The notes under the pieces: model-generated
The model's input: the letters and a program-made list of their open reading frames with translations, nothing else
Told to the model about the DNA's origin: nothing
The model's database searches: none
DNA from: Modestobacter italicus
Lineage (GTDB): Bacteria > Actinomycetota > Actinomycetes > Mycobacteriales > Geodermatophilaceae
DNA length: 64,000 nt
Assembly (NCBI RefSeq): GCF_019799965.1
Contig: NZ_JABGCJ010000004.1
Span: 186,001 to 250,000, forward strand
Reading direction: 5' to 3'
Program-made: the position numbers and the translations under genes
Part shown: piece after piece, positions 7,150 through 18,356 of the stretch
How positions within the stretch are numbered: the first letter of the stretch is position 1
Layout of the letters: each line of letters begins with the position of its first letter

Positions 7150-8706
7150 ATGAGCGGTACGCACGGCACCCAGACGACGGCCGGCCCGGTCCTCGGCGAC
7201 ACCCCGCCCGAGGCGACCTCGGCCACCGGTGAGGCGGGCGACAACGCCGCGGGGATCGAGGCCGTCGGCCGGGTCGCCCGGACGGTGATGCCCGAGACCG
7301 GGGTGATCGCCGACCCCACCCAGCTGCGCACCTACGAGTGCGACGGCCTGGCCCACTACCGGGTCACCCCGGCGCTCGTGGTGCTCCCCGAGACCACCGA
7401 GCAGCTCGCCGCCGTGGTGAAGGCGTGCGCCGACCACGGGGTGCCCTTCGTCGCCCGCGGCTCGGGCACCGGCCTGTCCGGCGGGGCGCTCCCCCGGGCC
7501 GACGGCGTCCTGGTGGTCACCTCCCGGATGCGGACGATCCGCGAGATCCGGCGGGCCGACCAGCGCGCGGTCGTCGAGCCCGGCGTGATCAACCTCGACG
7601 TCACCCGGGCCGCCACCGGTGAGGGCTACTACTACGCCCCCGACCCCAGCAGCCAGCAGATCTGCTCGATCGGCGGCAACCTGGCGGAGAACTCCGGCGG
7701 CGCGCACTGCCTGAAGTACGGCTTCACCAGCAACCACGTGCTCGGCACCGAGCTGGTCACCCCGCAGGGCGACCTCGTGCAGCTGGGCGGGCTGGCGCCG
7801 GACTCCCCCGGCTACGACCTGCTCGGCACCGTCGTCGGCTCCGAGGGCACCCTCGGCATCGCCACCACCGCCACCGTGCGGCTGGTCCGGCTGCCCGAGG
7901 AGGTGCGCACCCTGCTCGTCGGCTTCCACAGCACCGACGACGCCGGCGCGGCCACCTCGGCGATCATCGGCAGCGGGGTCCTGCCGGCGGCCATCGAGAT
8001 GATGGACGCCCTCGCCATCGAGGCCGCCGAGGCCGCGGTGCACTGCAACTACCCCGACGGCGCCGGCGCCGTGCTGGTCATCGAGCTCGACGGAGCCGCG
8101 GCCGAGGTCGAGCACGAGTACGCCCTGGTCGAGCGGTTCTGCCAGGAGAACGGCGCCTTCGAGCTGCGGCTGGCCATCGACGCCACCGAGCGGGCGCTGA
8201 TCTGGCGGGGCCGCAAGTCCGCCTTCGCCGCCGTGGGCCGGATCAGCCCCGACTACATCGTCCAGGACGGCGTGATCCCCCGGACCGCGCTCCCCGAGGT
8301 GCTGCGGGCGATCGCGGAGCTCTCGGAGTCCTCCGGCGTCCGGGTGGCCAACGTCTTCCACGCGGGCGACGGAAACCTGCACCCGCTGGTGCTCTTCGAC
8401 GGGGAGAAGGAGGGCGCCACCGAGGCCGCGGAGCAGGTCAGCGGCGCGATCCTGGACCTCTGCATCACCCACGGCGGGGCGATCACCGGCGAGCACGGAG
8501 TGGGCGTGGACAAGGCCGCCTACATGCCCAAGATGTTCACCGACGACGACCTGGACACCATGCAGCTGGTCCGGTGCGCGTTCGACCCGGGCAACATCTC
8601 CAACCCCGGCAAGGTCTTCCCCACGCCCCGGCTGTGCGGCGAGGTGCCCGGCAAGCGGAAGAAGGCCCACCCGCTGGTCGAGGCCGGCCTGGCGGACGCG
8701 TTCTGA
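7150..8706 (+). CDS. glcD: Glycolate oxidase FAD-linked subunit GlcD
   Basis: This is the FAD-binding catalytic subunit of glycolate oxidase, which oxidises glycolate to glyoxylate and passes electrons to GlcE/GlcF. The 518-residue protein has a PCMH-type FAD domain (about 65-250; VARGSGTGLSGGALP and SIGGNLAENSGGAHCLKYG). The C-terminal FAD-oxidase domain carries the conserved HAGDGNLHP and GEHGVG. A Thr/Ala-rich tail of about 40 residues precedes the domain. The stop codon shares one base with the glcE start (TGATG). Order and tight spacing with glcE and glcF confirm the three-subunit enzyme. Confidence 0.93.
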   Translation: MSGTHGTQTTAGPVLGDTPPEATSATGEAGDNAAGIEAVGRVARTVMPETGVIADPTQLRTYECDGLAHYRVTPALVVLPETTEQLAAVVKACADHGVPFVARGSGTGLSGGALPRADGVLVVTSRMRTIREIRRADQRAVVEPGVINLDVTRAATGEGYYYAPDPSSQQICSIGGNLAENSGGAHCLKYGFTSNHVLGTELVTPQGDLVQLGGLAPDSPGYDLLGTVVGSEGTLGIATTATVRLVRLPEEVRTLLVGFHSTDDAGAATSAIIGSGVLPAAIEMMDALAIEAAEAAVHCNYPDGAGAVLVIELDGAAAEVEHEYALVERFCQENGAFELRLAIDATERALIWRGRKSAFAAVGRISPDYIVQDGVIPRTALPEVLRAIAELSESSGVRVANVFHAGDGNLHPLVLFDGEKEGATEAAEQVSGAILDLCITHGGAITGEHGVGVDKAAYMPKMFTDDDLDTMQLVRCAFDPGNISNPGKVFPTPRLCGEVPGKRKKAHPLVEAGLADAF

Positions 8707-9968
8707 TGACCACCATCAGCCTGGACGCCGCCCGCACCGCCCTCGCCGACGCCTGCCGCGAGGTCGCCGACGCCACCGCGGCCGACGCCGTCGACGGGGT
8801 GCCCACCGCCCTCGTCGCCCGACCCGGCTCCACCGAGGAGACCGCCGCCGTGCTGCGGGCCGCCGCCGCGCAGGGGCTCACCGTCGTCCCCCGCGGCCAG
8901 GGCACCAAGCTCGGCTGGGGCCGCCCGCCCGAGTCCGCCGACGTGGTCCTCGACCTGAGCCGGATGGACCGCGTGCTCGACCACGCCGCCGGCGACCTGA
9001 TCGTGGAGACCCAGGCCGGCGCGCTGCTCGGCGACGTGCAGCAGACGGTCGGCTCGGCCGGTCAGCGGCTGGCGCTGGACGAGCCGGTCCCCGGCGGCAC
9101 CGTCGGCGGCATGCTGGCCACCAACGCGAGCGGCCCCGGCCGGGTCGCCGTCGGCACCGCCCGCGACCTGCTGATCGGCTGCACCGTGGTGCGCGCCGAC
9201 GGCGTGGTCGCCAAGGCCGGTGGCCGGGTGGTCAAGAACGTCGCCGGCTACGACCTCGGCAAGCTGGTCATCGGCTCGTTCGGCACGCTCGTCGTGGTCA
9301 CCGAGGCGGTGTTCCGGCTGCACCCCGTGCCGGCCGCCCGGCGCTTCCTCACCGTGCCGTTCGGCGCCCCCGAGGACGCCTCCGCCCTGGTGCAGGCCGT
9401 CGTGCACGCCCAGGTCGTGCCGGCCGCGGTCGAGGTGGAGGAGCGCGCCGACGGCAGCGGCACGGTCGGCGTGCTGCTGGAGGGCACCCCCGCCGGGGTC
9501 GAGGCCCGCACCGCGACCGCCCGGCAGCTGCTGGGCGCGGGCACCGAGGACGCCGAGCAGCCACCGTCCGGCTGGGGCGTGCTGCCGTGGACCGAGCAGG
9601 CCGGGTCGACCGGCCTCAAGCTCACCTGCGCGCTGTCCGGGCTGGCGCCGGTGCTCACCGCCGCCCGCCGGGCCGCCGACGAGGTGGGCGTGCAGCTCAC
9701 CGTTCGCGGCTCCGGGGGCGCCGGCGTCCTGTACGCCGCGCTCGCCGCCGACGCTCCGGTCGACGCCGTGGCCGCGGTCGTCGCCCGTACCCGCGCGGTC
9801 TGCACCGAGCACGGCGGGTCGCTGGTCGTCCTGGACGGGCCGGCCGCGGTGAAGGCCGGGGTGGACACCTGGGGGCCGGTGCCGGCGATCGACCTGATGC
9901 GCCGCGTGAAGGAACAGTTCGACCCCGAGCGCCGCCTGGCGCCGGGCCGTTTCGTCGGAGGCATCTGA
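8706..9968 (+). CDS. glcE: Glycolate oxidase subunit GlcE
   Basis: This is the second FAD-binding subunit of glycolate oxidase. It has 420 residues with a shorter PCMH-type domain: VVPRGQGTKLGWGRPP (about 59-74), PGGTVGGMLATNASGPGR and GGRVVKNVAGYDLGKL, the last being typical of GlcE. The C-terminal part lacks the full HxGDGNxHP motif of GlcD, as is normal for this subunit. It begins within the glcD stop codon and ends within the start of glcF (TGATG at both joints), so the three genes are read as one translationally coupled unit. Confidence 0.92.
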   Translation: MTTISLDAARTALADACREVADATAADAVDGVPTALVARPGSTEETAAVLRAAAAQGLTVVPRGQGTKLGWGRPPESADVVLDLSRMDRVLDHAAGDLIVETQAGALLGDVQQTVGSAGQRLALDEPVPGGTVGGMLATNASGPGRVAVGTARDLLIGCTVVRADGVVAKAGGRVVKNVAGYDLGKLVIGSFGTLVVVTEAVFRLHPVPAARRFLTVPFGAPEDASALVQAVVHAQVVPAAVEVEERADGSGTVGVLLEGTPAGVEARTATARQLLGAGTEDAEQPPSGWGVLPWTEQAGSTGLKLTCALSGLAPVLTAARRAADEVGVQLTVRGSGGAGVLYAALAADAPVDAVAAVVARTRAVCTEHGGSLVVLDGPAAVKAGVDTWGPVPAIDLMRRVKEQFDPERRLAPGRFVGGI

Positions 9969-11371
9969 TGGCCGAGTCCACCCGCGCCCGTTCCGACGAG
10001 CCGCAGAGCGACCCCCGCAAGGCCGACGCCCTCAGCGCCGGGCCGGTGCCCGTGGGCACCCCGACCGTGCGCCCGGCCTTCGACGACGAGCACCCGCCCT
10101 CGGCCGAGCTGATCAGCGACTGCGTGCACTGCGGCTTCTGCCTGCCCACCTGCCCCACCTACACGCTGTGGGGTGAGGAGATGGACTCCCCGCGCGGGCG
10201 GATCGACCTGATGAAGGCCGGGCTGCAGGGCGCGCCGATGACCGACACGATGGTGCAGCACTTCGACGCCTGCCTGGGCTGCATGGCCTGCGTGACGGCC
10301 TGCCCCTCCGGGGTCCAGTACGACAAGCTGATCGAGGCCACCCGGGTCCAGGTGGAGCGGCACCACACCCGCAGCCCCGGCGACCGGGCGATGCGCGCGG
10401 CGATCTTCGCGCTGTTCCCGTACAAGAAGCGGCTGCGGGCACTGCGCGGGCCGCTGCGCGCCTACCAGGCCAGCGGCCTGCCCGGGGTGGTGCGCAAGAG
10501 CGGCCTGCTGGAGCGGCTCGCCCCCAAGCTGGCCGCCATGGAGGGCCTGGCCCCGGTGCTGGAGAAGCGGGAGAAGCTGCCCGAGCGGGTGCCGGCGACC
10601 GGCACCCGGCGGGCGGTGGTCGGGCTGCTCACCGGCTGCGTGCAGGGCGAGTTCTTCCCCGGCGTCAACGCCGCCACCGCCCGGGTGCTCGCCGCCGAGG
10701 GCTGCGACGTGATCATCCCGCGCCGGCAGGGCTGCTGCGGTGCACTGTCGGTGCACAACGGGCGACAGGAGGAGGCGGAGTCCTTCGCCCGGGCCACCAT
10801 CGACGCGTTCGAGGCCGCCGGCGTGGACACCGTCGTGGTCAACGCGGCCGGCTGCGGCTCCAGCATGAAGGAGTACGCCGACGTCCTGGCCGACGACCCC
10901 GACTACGCCGAGCGCGCGAAGGCCTTCTCCGGCAAGGTGCGGGACGTCTCGGAGTTCCTCGCCGACCTGGGCAGCGTCGCCGTCCGGCACCCGCTGGAGG
11001 TGACCGTGGCCTACCACGACGCCTGCCACCTCGGGCACGCCCAGGGCATCCGCAGCCAGCCGCGCAGCCTGCTCAAGGAGGTGCCGGGGCTGCAGCTGAA
11101 GGAGATCCCGGAGGCCGACATCTGCTGCGGCTCGGCCGGCATCTGGAACGTGCTGAACCCCGAGCCCGCGCGCGAGCTCGGTGACCGCAAGGCCCGCAAC
11201 ATCGCCTCGACCGGGGCCCAGCTGCTGGTCACGGCGAACCCCGGCTGCCTCATGCAGGTGTCGTCCTCGCTGGAACGGCAGGGCACCCGGATCGGACTGG
11301 CCCACACCATCGAGGTGCTCGACGCCTCGATCCGCGGGCTCCCGGTGTCCACCCTCGGCCCGCAGCACTGA
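9968..11371 (+). CDS. glcF: Glycolate oxidase iron-sulfur subunit GlcF
   Basis: This is the Fe-S subunit that takes electrons from GlcD/GlcE. The protein has 467 residues. Two [4Fe-4S] motifs, CVHCGFCLPTCPTY and CLGCMACVTACPS, lie near residues 50-60 and 100-115. Two CCG (cysteine-rich) domains follow, with GCCGALSVHNG and CCGSAGIWNVLNP. A 45-residue polar N-terminal extension precedes the first cluster. The gene is followed at once by the A-bulged hairpin, marking the end of the operon. Confidence 0.93.
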   Translation: MAESTRARSDEPQSDPRKADALSAGPVPVGTPTVRPAFDDEHPPSAELISDCVHCGFCLPTCPTYTLWGEEMDSPRGRIDLMKAGLQGAPMTDTMVQHFDACLGCMACVTACPSGVQYDKLIEATRVQVERHHTRSPGDRAMRAAIFALFPYKKRLRALRGPLRAYQASGLPGVVRKSGLLERLAPKLAAMEGLAPVLEKREKLPERVPATGTRRAVVGLLTGCVQGEFFPGVNAATARVLAAEGCDVIIPRRQGCCGALSVHNGRQEEAESFARATIDAFEAAGVDTVVVNAAGCGSSMKEYADVLADDPDYAERAKAFSGKVRDVSEFLADLGSVAVRHPLEVTVAYHDACHLGHAQGIRSQPRSLLKEVPGLQLKEIPEADICCGSAGIWNVLNPEPARELGDRKARNIASTGAQLLVTANPGCLMQVSSSLERQGTRIGLAHTIEVLDASIRGLPVSTLGPQH

Positions 11372-11373
11372 AA

Positions 11374-11427
11374 GGACCCCGTTCTCCTCACCCCTCGCGA
11401 GCTCGGGGCGAGCCTCGGAACGGGGCC
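11374..11427. terminator. A-bulged 'GGACC' hairpin, copy 2
   Basis: This starts two bases after the glcF stop. Arms GGACCCCGTTC and GAACGGGGCC pair with one unpaired A. The inner part CTCGC...GCGAG can form a second stem. It separates glcF from the convergent MarR gene. Confidence 0.6.
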
Positions 11428-11476
11428 TGACCGTCACGCCGGACGCCCCGCCCACTCAGGGCGGAGCGTCCGGCGG

Positions 11477-12010
11477 TCAGTCGGTGCGGCCGGTGACCTC
11501 GGCCTCGTGCGCCTCGCCGAGCCGGTTCAGGCGGCCCAGCAACTGCGCGAGCGTCGCCACGTCCGCGGTGTCCCAGTCGCTGAGGTCGGCCTCCCAGCGG
11601 GCGCGGCGGGCGTCCCGGAGCCGACTGAGCCGGCGGTGCCCCTCCTCGGACGTGGACAGCACCTGCGCCCGGCCGTCGTCGGGGTCGGCCGCCCGGTCGA
11701 CCAGGCCGAGGTCGACCAGTGAGGCCACCTGCCGGCTGACCGTGCTCTTGTCCAGCCCGAGCCGAGCGACCACGTCGCTGGCCCGCAGCGGGCCGGCGTC
11801 GTCCAGCAGCACGAGCAGCCCGTAGGCCGCGCCGTCCAGGTCCTGGTGCAGCTCACCTCCCAGGCGGCCGGAGATGGCCCGGGAGCGGCGGAGCAGCAGC
11901 GCGACCTCCCGCTCCAGCGCCACGTAGGCGGCGTGGCTGTCCAAGAGGGCGTCCTGCGGCCCGGCACCGCCCTCGGCGGTCTGCGGTCCCGATGCACTGT
12001 CGACGGTCAC
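11477..12010 (-). CDS. MarR-family transcriptional regulator
   Basis: This 177-residue protein has a winged helix-turn-helix around residues 75-140: LRASDVVARLGLDKSTVSRQV followed by the wing DPDDGRAQVL. Both stretches are classic for MarR. The likely start is a GTG with GGAGA six bases upstream; a TTG six codons earlier is possible. It lies directly downstream of hspR, convergent with glcF. No ligand or target can be deduced. The 44-bp gap to hspR means it could be the last gene of the heat-shock operon, but no functional link is known to me. Confidence 0.85.
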   Translation of the reverse strand: MTVDSASGPQTAEGGAGPQDALLDSHAAYVALEREVALLLRRSRAISGRLGGELHQDLDGAAYGLLVLLDDAGPLRASDVVARLGLDKSTVSRQVASLVDLGLVDRAADPDDGRAQVLSTSEEGHRRLSRLRDARRARWEADLSDWDTADVATLAQLLGRLNRLGEAHEAEVTGRTD

Positions 12011-12054
12011 GTGGTTCTCCACGTCCAAGGCGGACCCTGCGTTCCCGGAACCGG

Positions 12055-12486
12055 TCACTGCTGACCTCGGGGCCGCCACACCACCAGGGCGGAACTGGCG
12101 GTACGCGGCACCAGATCGCGTCGGTAGGCGGCCGAGACCGCCGACTCCGCGGCGATCCGGCGGGCCTCGGAGACCTCGAGCTCGTCGAGCAGCTCGGCGA
12201 CCCGCCCCTGCAGCGCCTCCACCCGGGACTCCAGCTCGATGATCCGCTTGATGCCGGCCAGGTTGACACCGTCCTCCTGGCTGAGCCGCTGCACCTCCCG
12301 GAGCAGCGCCACGTCGCGCGCGCTGTACCGGCGCCCGCCACCGGCGGTGCGGCCGGGGCTGACCAGGCCGAGCCGGTCGTACTGCCGCAGCGTCTGGGCG
12401 TGCATGCCGGCGAGCTCGGCAGCGACGGAGATGACGAACACCGGCGCGTCCTCGGCGAAGGACCGGCCGGGGCCGGGCAACGTCAT
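12055..12486 (-). CDS. hspR: Heat-shock repressor HspR (MerR family)
   Basis: This 143-residue MerR-type protein represses the dnaK operon in actinobacteria, using DnaK as co-repressor. The helix-turn-helix ([20 protein letters not shown], about 22-42), the wing [17 protein letters not shown] and the coiled segment [19 protein letters not shown] are as expected. It overlaps the dnaJ stop as ATGA and is the last core gene of dnaK-grpE-dnaJ-hspR. A HAIR-like operator stands ahead of dnaK, so the protein autoregulates its own operon. Confidence 0.93.
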   Translation of the reverse strand: MTLPGPGRSFAEDAPVFVISVAAELAGMHAQTLRQYDRLGLVSPGRTAGGGRRYSARDVALLREVQRLSQEDGVNLAGIKRIIELESRVEALQGRVAELLDELEVSEARRIAAESAVSAAYRRDLVPRTASSALVVWRPRGQQ

Positions 12487-13727
12487 CGGGCGCCTCCCTC
12501 ACGCAGGGCCGCGGTGATCTCCGGCCGCGGGTCGTCGGGCAGTTCGGTGGCGAGCTTCTCGATCGCCTCCCGCGCGCCGGGGGTGAGCCGGCTGGGGACG
12601 GCGACCTCCACGGTCACCAGCAGGTCGCCGGTGCCACCCTTGCCGGGGACGCCGCGCCCGCGCACCCGCATGGTGCGGCCGCTGGACGTGCCGGCCGGCA
12701 CCTTCAGCGACACCGAGCCGTCCAGCGTGGGCACGGTCAGCGTCGTCCCGAGCGCGGCCTCGGCGAAGGAGACCGGCACGGTGAGGGTGAGGTCGTTGCC
12801 GGAGCGGCCGAACAGCTCCGACCCGGTCACGTGCACCACGACGAACAGGTCGCCGGCCGGGCCGCCGCGCCGGCCGGGGGCGCCCTTGCCGGCCAGCCGG
12901 ATGCGCTGGCCGTCCTTGACGCCGGCCGGGATCCGGACGGTGATGGTGCGGGTCTGGTTGGTGACGCCGCTGCCCCGGCACTCCGGGCAGGGGTCGTCGA
13001 CGACCGAGCCGGTGCCGCGGCACTCCTTGCACGGCTCGGAGAAGGCGAACGCACCCTGGCTGCGACTGGTGACGCCGGCGCCGTTGCACACCGGGCAGGT
13101 GTGCGGACTGGTGCCCGGGCGGGCGCCGTTGCCGGAGCAGGTGGGGCAGGTGCCCGGGCTCTGCATCCGCAGCGGGACGGTCACCCCGAGCACGGCCTCG
13201 TCGAAGGCGAGGGTCGCCTCGGTCTCGACGTCCTGGCCCCGTGCGGGGCCGGAGCCGGCCTGGCTGCGGCCGCGGGCCGTCCCGGCACCGCCGGGGGCAC
13301 CGGCGCCGGTGAACAGCCCGCCGAACAGGTCACCGAGCCCACCGGCGCGGCCGCCGGCCCCGGGGGCACCGGCGCCGCCGAACAGGTCACCGAGGTCGAA
13401 GGGCTGGCCTGCACCGGCGCCGCCACCGGGGAACCCGCCCGGGAACCCGCCGCCCGGCGCACCAGCGCCCGGCCGGAAGCCACCGCTGCCGAACAACCGG
13501 CGGGCCTCGTCGTACTCGGCCCGCCGCTTGGGGTCCGACAGCACGTCGTAGGCCTCGGAGACCTCCTTGAACCGTGTCTCGGCGCGGGTGTTCCCCGGGT
13601 TCTTGTCCGGGTGGAGCTCACGGGCCAGCTGGCGGTACGCCTTCTTGATGGCCGCGGCATCGGCGTCCTTGGCGACGCCCAGGGCCGCGTAGTAGTCCTT
13701 CTCGATGAAGTCCCGGGTGCTGCTCAT
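12483..13727 (-). CDS. dnaJ: Chaperone protein DnaJ
   Basis: This DnaK co-chaperone has 414 residues. It carries an N-terminal J-domain with HPD ([12 protein letters not shown], about 35-47) and a long Gly/Ala/Pro-rich G/F region. The zinc-binding region has four CxxCxGxG repeats ([32 protein letters not shown]), and two C-terminal substrate-binding beta domains follow. The G/F region (about 80-170) is unusually long, with repeats of GAGAPG type. It is a type I DnaJ. It is coupled to hspR by a 4-base overlap and separated from grpE by a hairpin-bearing gap. Confidence 0.95.
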   Translation of the reverse strand: MSSTRDFIEKDYYAALGVAKDADAAAIKKAYRQLARELHPDKNPGNTRAETRFKEVSEAYDVLSDPKRRAEYDEARRLFGSGGFRPGAGAPGGGFPGGFPGGGAGAGQPFDLGDLFGGAGAPGAGGRAGGLGDLFGGLFTGAGAPGGAGTARGRSQAGSGPARGQDVETEATLAFDEAVLGVTVPLRMQSPGTCPTCSGNGARPGTSPHTCPVCNGAGVTSRSQGAFAFSEPCKECRGTGSVVDDPCPECRGSGVTNQTRTITVRIPAGVKDGQRIRLAGKGAPGRRGGPAGDLFVVVHVTGSELFGRSGNDLTLTVPVSFAEAALGTTLTVPTLDGSVSLKVPAGTSSGRTMRVRGRGVPGKGGTGDLLVTVEVAVPSRLTPGAREAIEKLATELPDDPRPEITAALREGGAR

Positions 13728-13762
13728 CGGACGCCTCCTCTCTGCTGGGCTGGGAACGGGGC

Positions 13763-13793
13763 GGTCCGGCCTCCGGGTGCCGGAGGCCGGACC
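13763..13793. terminator. Hairpin between grpE and dnaJ
   Basis: This is a perfect 14-bp stem (GGTCCGGCCTCCGG and complement) with a three-base loop. Lying inside an operon, it is more likely an mRNA-processing or partial-attenuation structure than a full terminator. Confidence 0.45.
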
Positions 13794-13809
13794 GGCCTGA
13801 GGGTGGTGC

Positions 13810-14556
13810 TCAGCCGGCGGCCGGGCCCGCGCCCGGCTGCTCGGCGTCCTGCTGCTCGGTGACGGGCAGCTCGCCGTCGGCGGCGACCGCCGGCTCGGCT
13901 GCGGGGGCCGGCGCCTCGGGGTCGGTCACCCCGACCATGGCCGTGCGCAGCACCCGGTCGCCGCGCCGGAAGCCCGGGCGGAGCACCGTCGTGGCGGTCG
14001 GCTGGCTGACCTCGGGGGAGGTGTCGTGCAGCACCGCCTCGTGCAGTGCGGGGTCGAACACGTCGCCCGGCTGGCCGAACGTGGTCACACCGAGGCCGTC
14101 CAGCAGCCCCAGCACCCGGTCGGCGACCACCTTGAAGGCACCGGTGAGGTCGCCGTGGTCCCGGGCGCGCTCGATGTCGTCGACGATCGGGAACAGCTGA
14201 CCGGCGAAGCGCTCCGCCGCCTGGTCCACCACCAGGGCCCGGTCCCGCTCGACCCGGCGCCGGTAGTTCGCGTACTCGGCGGTGACCCGCTGCAGGTCCT
14301 CGGTCCGCTCGGCCAGCTGGCGGGCGACCGGATCGGCGCCGCTGTCGGGCGCCCCGGCCACCGGCTGGTCGGCGAGCGGAGCCGCCCCGTCGTCGACCCC
14401 GGCCATGTCGCTGTGCTGCTCGCTCATCTGCTCTCCCTGCTCGCTCGCGGTGCCGGCCGGCGCGTCGCCGTCCGGCACCCGGGCCGCTCCGCTGGTCGGG
14501 TCGATGCGCCGCTTGTCGCGGATGACCACCCGCGGCGCCTCGTCCTGCTGGCTCAT
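13810..14556 (-). CDS. grpE: Nucleotide exchange factor GrpE
   Basis: This is the nucleotide-exchange partner of DnaK. It has 248 residues, with an acidic disordered N-terminus of about 85 residues. A coiled coil follows ([24 protein letters not shown], given here in parts: about 86-110), then the C-terminal beta domain with [11 protein letters not shown] and [18 protein letters not shown], a diagnostic GrpE ending. A Pro/Ala/Glu-rich tail of about 35 residues is extra. The chosen ATG ([10 protein letters not shown]) has GGGGGAGA ahead of it. A perfect hairpin lies between it and dnaK. Confidence 0.94.
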   Translation of the reverse strand: MSQQDEAPRVVIRDKRRIDPTSGAARVPDGDAPAGTASEQGEQMSEQHSDMAGVDDGAAPLADQPVAGAPDSGADPVARQLAERTEDLQRVTAEYANYRRRVERDRALVVDQAAERFAGQLFPIVDDIERARDHGDLTGAFKVVADRVLGLLDGLGVTTFGQPGDVFDPALHEAVLHDTSPEVSQPTATTVLRPGFRRGDRVLRTAMVGVTDPEAPAPAAEPAVAADGELPVTEQQDAEQPGAGPAAG

Positions 14557-14567
14557 CGTCTCCCCCG

Positions 14568-14603
14568 GTGTCCACCGGCCCGGCGGACCGGGCCGGTGGA
14601 CAC
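14568..14603. terminator. Hairpin between dnaK and grpE
   Basis: This is a perfect 16-bp stem (GTGTCCACCGGCCCGG and its complement) with a four-base loop. It sits only 12 bases ahead of the grpE start and 17 bases behind the dnaK stop. A segmental attenuator giving more DnaK than GrpE is plausible. Confidence 0.5.
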
Positions 14604-14620
14604 GCACGTGGCCGGTGAGG

Positions 14621-16507
<1,887 letters not shown>

Positions 16508-16605
16508 GGAAGGACTCTCCTGTGCGTTGCTGACGGGGTGGTGCTGGTCGAGGAGCTGAGGGCCACCACGCCGGGGACGCCGGGCTCGTGACACCGGCCG
16601 ACCGC

Positions 16606-16626
16606 CTTGCGCGTGGTCCGCTCAAC
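16606..16626. promoter_or_regulatory. HAIR-like operator (HspR site) ahead of dnaK
   Basis: The sequence is CTTGCGC-N7-GCTCAAC. The HAIR consensus is CTTGAGT-N7-ACTCAAG, so five of seven bases match in each half at exactly the right spacing. It lies 99-119 bp upstream of the dnaK start codon, and the operon's last gene is hspR. Confidence 0.65.
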
Positions 16627-16713
16627 TTTCCTGCCCAGCCTAACGGCAGTCCGCCCCGCCCTGTTCCCGGCCCCCACGGGTCACCTCACCGCGTCCCGCC
16701 GCAGGCACCTCCC

Positions 16714-16747
16714 CACCGTGCGGGCCAGGAGAGGAGCGCGCACGGTG
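16714..16747. terminator. Hairpin after the HAAS gene
   Basis: Arms CACCGTGCG and CGCACGGTG (9 bp) enclose a 16-base loop just beyond the stop of the minus-strand HAAS-domain gene. Confidence 0.4.
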
Positions 16748-16768
16748 AGGGAGGCAGGGAGCGGCCGG

Positions 16769-17770
16769 TCAGTCGCCGGCGACCCCGGTCGGGCCGGTGG
16801 CGGTCGCCGCGGTCGGCACCTGCTCCGGGAACGTCGGCAACGAGACCTCGGGTCGCGCCACCGTGGCGTCACACAGGGCCGGGTCACCGAACGCCGGGTC
16901 CAGCGCGTAGGTCTGCGGGAACGCGTGCGGCACCGGCACGCCGTCGGCCGCCAGCGGCTGCCGGAGCACCCGGGCACACCCGTCGGCCCACCACTCCTGG
17001 AAGCCGACCTGGAGCGGGCGGCCGTCCTGGTCGTAGAGGAGCACGTCCTCCAGCGGCGTCCCGTCGGCCGCGTAGGGCAGCACGTCGGTGACCGGCCCGT
17101 ACCGCGACACCAGCGGGTGCTCGCCGACGGCCTGGTCGTAGACCGCCGGGTAGGTGTAGCCGGCGTCGTAGGACGGGTACGAGGTGCGGTCGGCGGCCAG
17201 GACGAACGCCACCAGCGCGAGGACGGCGCCGGCGCCGGTCAGCAGCCGGGCGGCCAGCGGAGCGAGCTCCCGCCGGCCGAGCACGACCGAGCCGGCGATC
17301 GCGGCCGGCACCATCAGCACGCCGAGCTCGTCGCTGCCCAGCGGCGCCGGGACCGGGAAGTCCCACTGGCCGGCCAGCGCGCAGGGCACGGCCACGACCA
17401 GGTAGCCGCGCAGCACCCACCAGGCGGGGCGGAGCTCGACCCACAGGCGGCGCACCTCGCCGGCCAGCGGATGGGCCCGCACCTCGGCCGCCACCCGCCG
17501 GAGCTCGGCCAGCCGCGCCGACGGTGCGAGCGCACCCCGTGCCGGCAGGCCGGCGGCGGCCCGCAGCTCCTCGGCGTAGGCCGCTGGCGAGCCGAGCCGG
17601 ATGACGACCGGGCAGTCGTCGCCCTCCTCGGCCAGCGCCGCCAGGTGCAGCTCGAGGTCCTCCAGGAGGGCCGCACGCTCCTCGGCAGGGAGGTCGGCGA
17701 GCTCGCGGTCGACGTCGGCCAGGTAGTCCCGCGCCTCCTGCGTCAGCCCGGGGGCCGTCGGAGAGCTCAT
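16769..17770 (-). CDS. HAAS-domain (DUF1700-like) membrane protein
   Basis: This 333-residue membrane protein begins with a helical HAAS-type domain (about 8-75: EARDYLADVDRELADLPAEE, then EDLELHLAAL and GSPAAYAEELRAAAGL). Four hydrophobic segments follow between about 115 and 215. The C-terminal extracytoplasmic domain, about 115 residues rich in Tyr, Pro and Asp, has no known match I can name. The start overlaps the PadR stop (ATGA). PadR regulators are commonly paired with HAAS membrane proteins whose genes they control; the biochemical role of these proteins is unclear. Confidence 0.75.
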   Translation of the reverse strand: MSSPTAPGLTQEARDYLADVDRELADLPAEERAALLEDLELHLAALAEEGDDCPVVIRLGSPAAYAEELRAAAGLPARGALAPSARLAELRRVAAEVRAHPLAGEVRRLWVELRPAWWVLRGYLVVAVPCALAGQWDFPVPAPLGSDELGVLMVPAAIAGSVVLGRRELAPLAARLLTGAGAVLALVAFVLAADRTSYPSYDAGYTYPAVYDQAVGEHPLVSRYGPVTDVLPYAADGTPLEDVLLYDQDGRPLQVGFQEWWADGCARVLRQPLAADGVPVPHAFPQTYALDPAFGDPALCDATVARPEVSLPTFPEQVPTAATATGPTGVAGD

Positions 17771-18093
17771 GCCGGCGCCCCGCTCAGCAGCCCGTCGACG
17801 GCGTCGACGAACGTCCTCCACGTCTTGCCCGAGTCCTCCAGCACCGAACGCCCCCTGTCGTTGATCGCGTAGTACTTGCGGTGCGGCCCCTCGTCGCTGG
17901 GGACGACGTAGGACGTGAGCGCCCCGGCCTGGTAGAGCCGGCGCAGCGTCCCGTAGACCGACGCGTCGCCCACCTCCTCCAGGCCGGCCGAGCGCAGCCG
18001 TCGGACGACGTCGTAGCCGTAGCCGTCGGCCTCTCGCACGACGGCCAGCACCGCGACGTCGAGCACGCCCTTGAGCAGCTGACTGGCGTCCAT
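17767..18093 (-). CDS. PadR-family transcriptional regulator
   Basis: This 108-residue winged-helix repressor starts MDASQLLKGVLDVAVLAVV and carries YGYDVVRRLRSAGLEEV (recognition part), ASVYGTLRRLYQAGAL and the wing GPHRKYYAINDRG. All are typical of PadR-s1 proteins. The ATG was preferred over a GTG two codons earlier because AGGGGG lies at the right distance. It is coupled to the HAAS membrane-protein gene, which it probably controls together with its own. Confidence 0.88.
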   Translation of the reverse strand: MDASQLLKGVLDVAVLAVVREADGYGYDVVRRLRSAGLEEVGDASVYGTLRRLYQAGALTSYVVPSDEGPHRKYYAINDRGRSVLEDSGKTWRTFVDAVDGLLSGAPA

Positions 18094-18356
18094 CGCCACC
18101 CCCTCGCGACGCCGCCCCGTGGCGACGTCCGCGGTAGTGCACCATGCGCAGTAGTGCGGACCAGCGAGGACGGCGGCGTGTCGCCGACCTCAGCCCATCG
18201 GATCCGGTCAGCGACCACCAGGGCAGGACGGCCACCCCGGCCGCGCGGGCCCCGCGGAGCGGCGCCACTGGGGTTACCGATGAGTAGCCTGTGGGCGCCC
18301 GGTTAGTGTCCCTGCCGGGTGGGCGACGACGCCCGCGCACGCACGAGAGGGAGCTC

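Noticed and set aside
12011-12502. N-terminal extension of the MarR gene through hspR
   Set aside because: The in-frame extension simply reads hspR in another frame; the MarR protein has a plausible GTG start with a ribosome site at the end of the gap.
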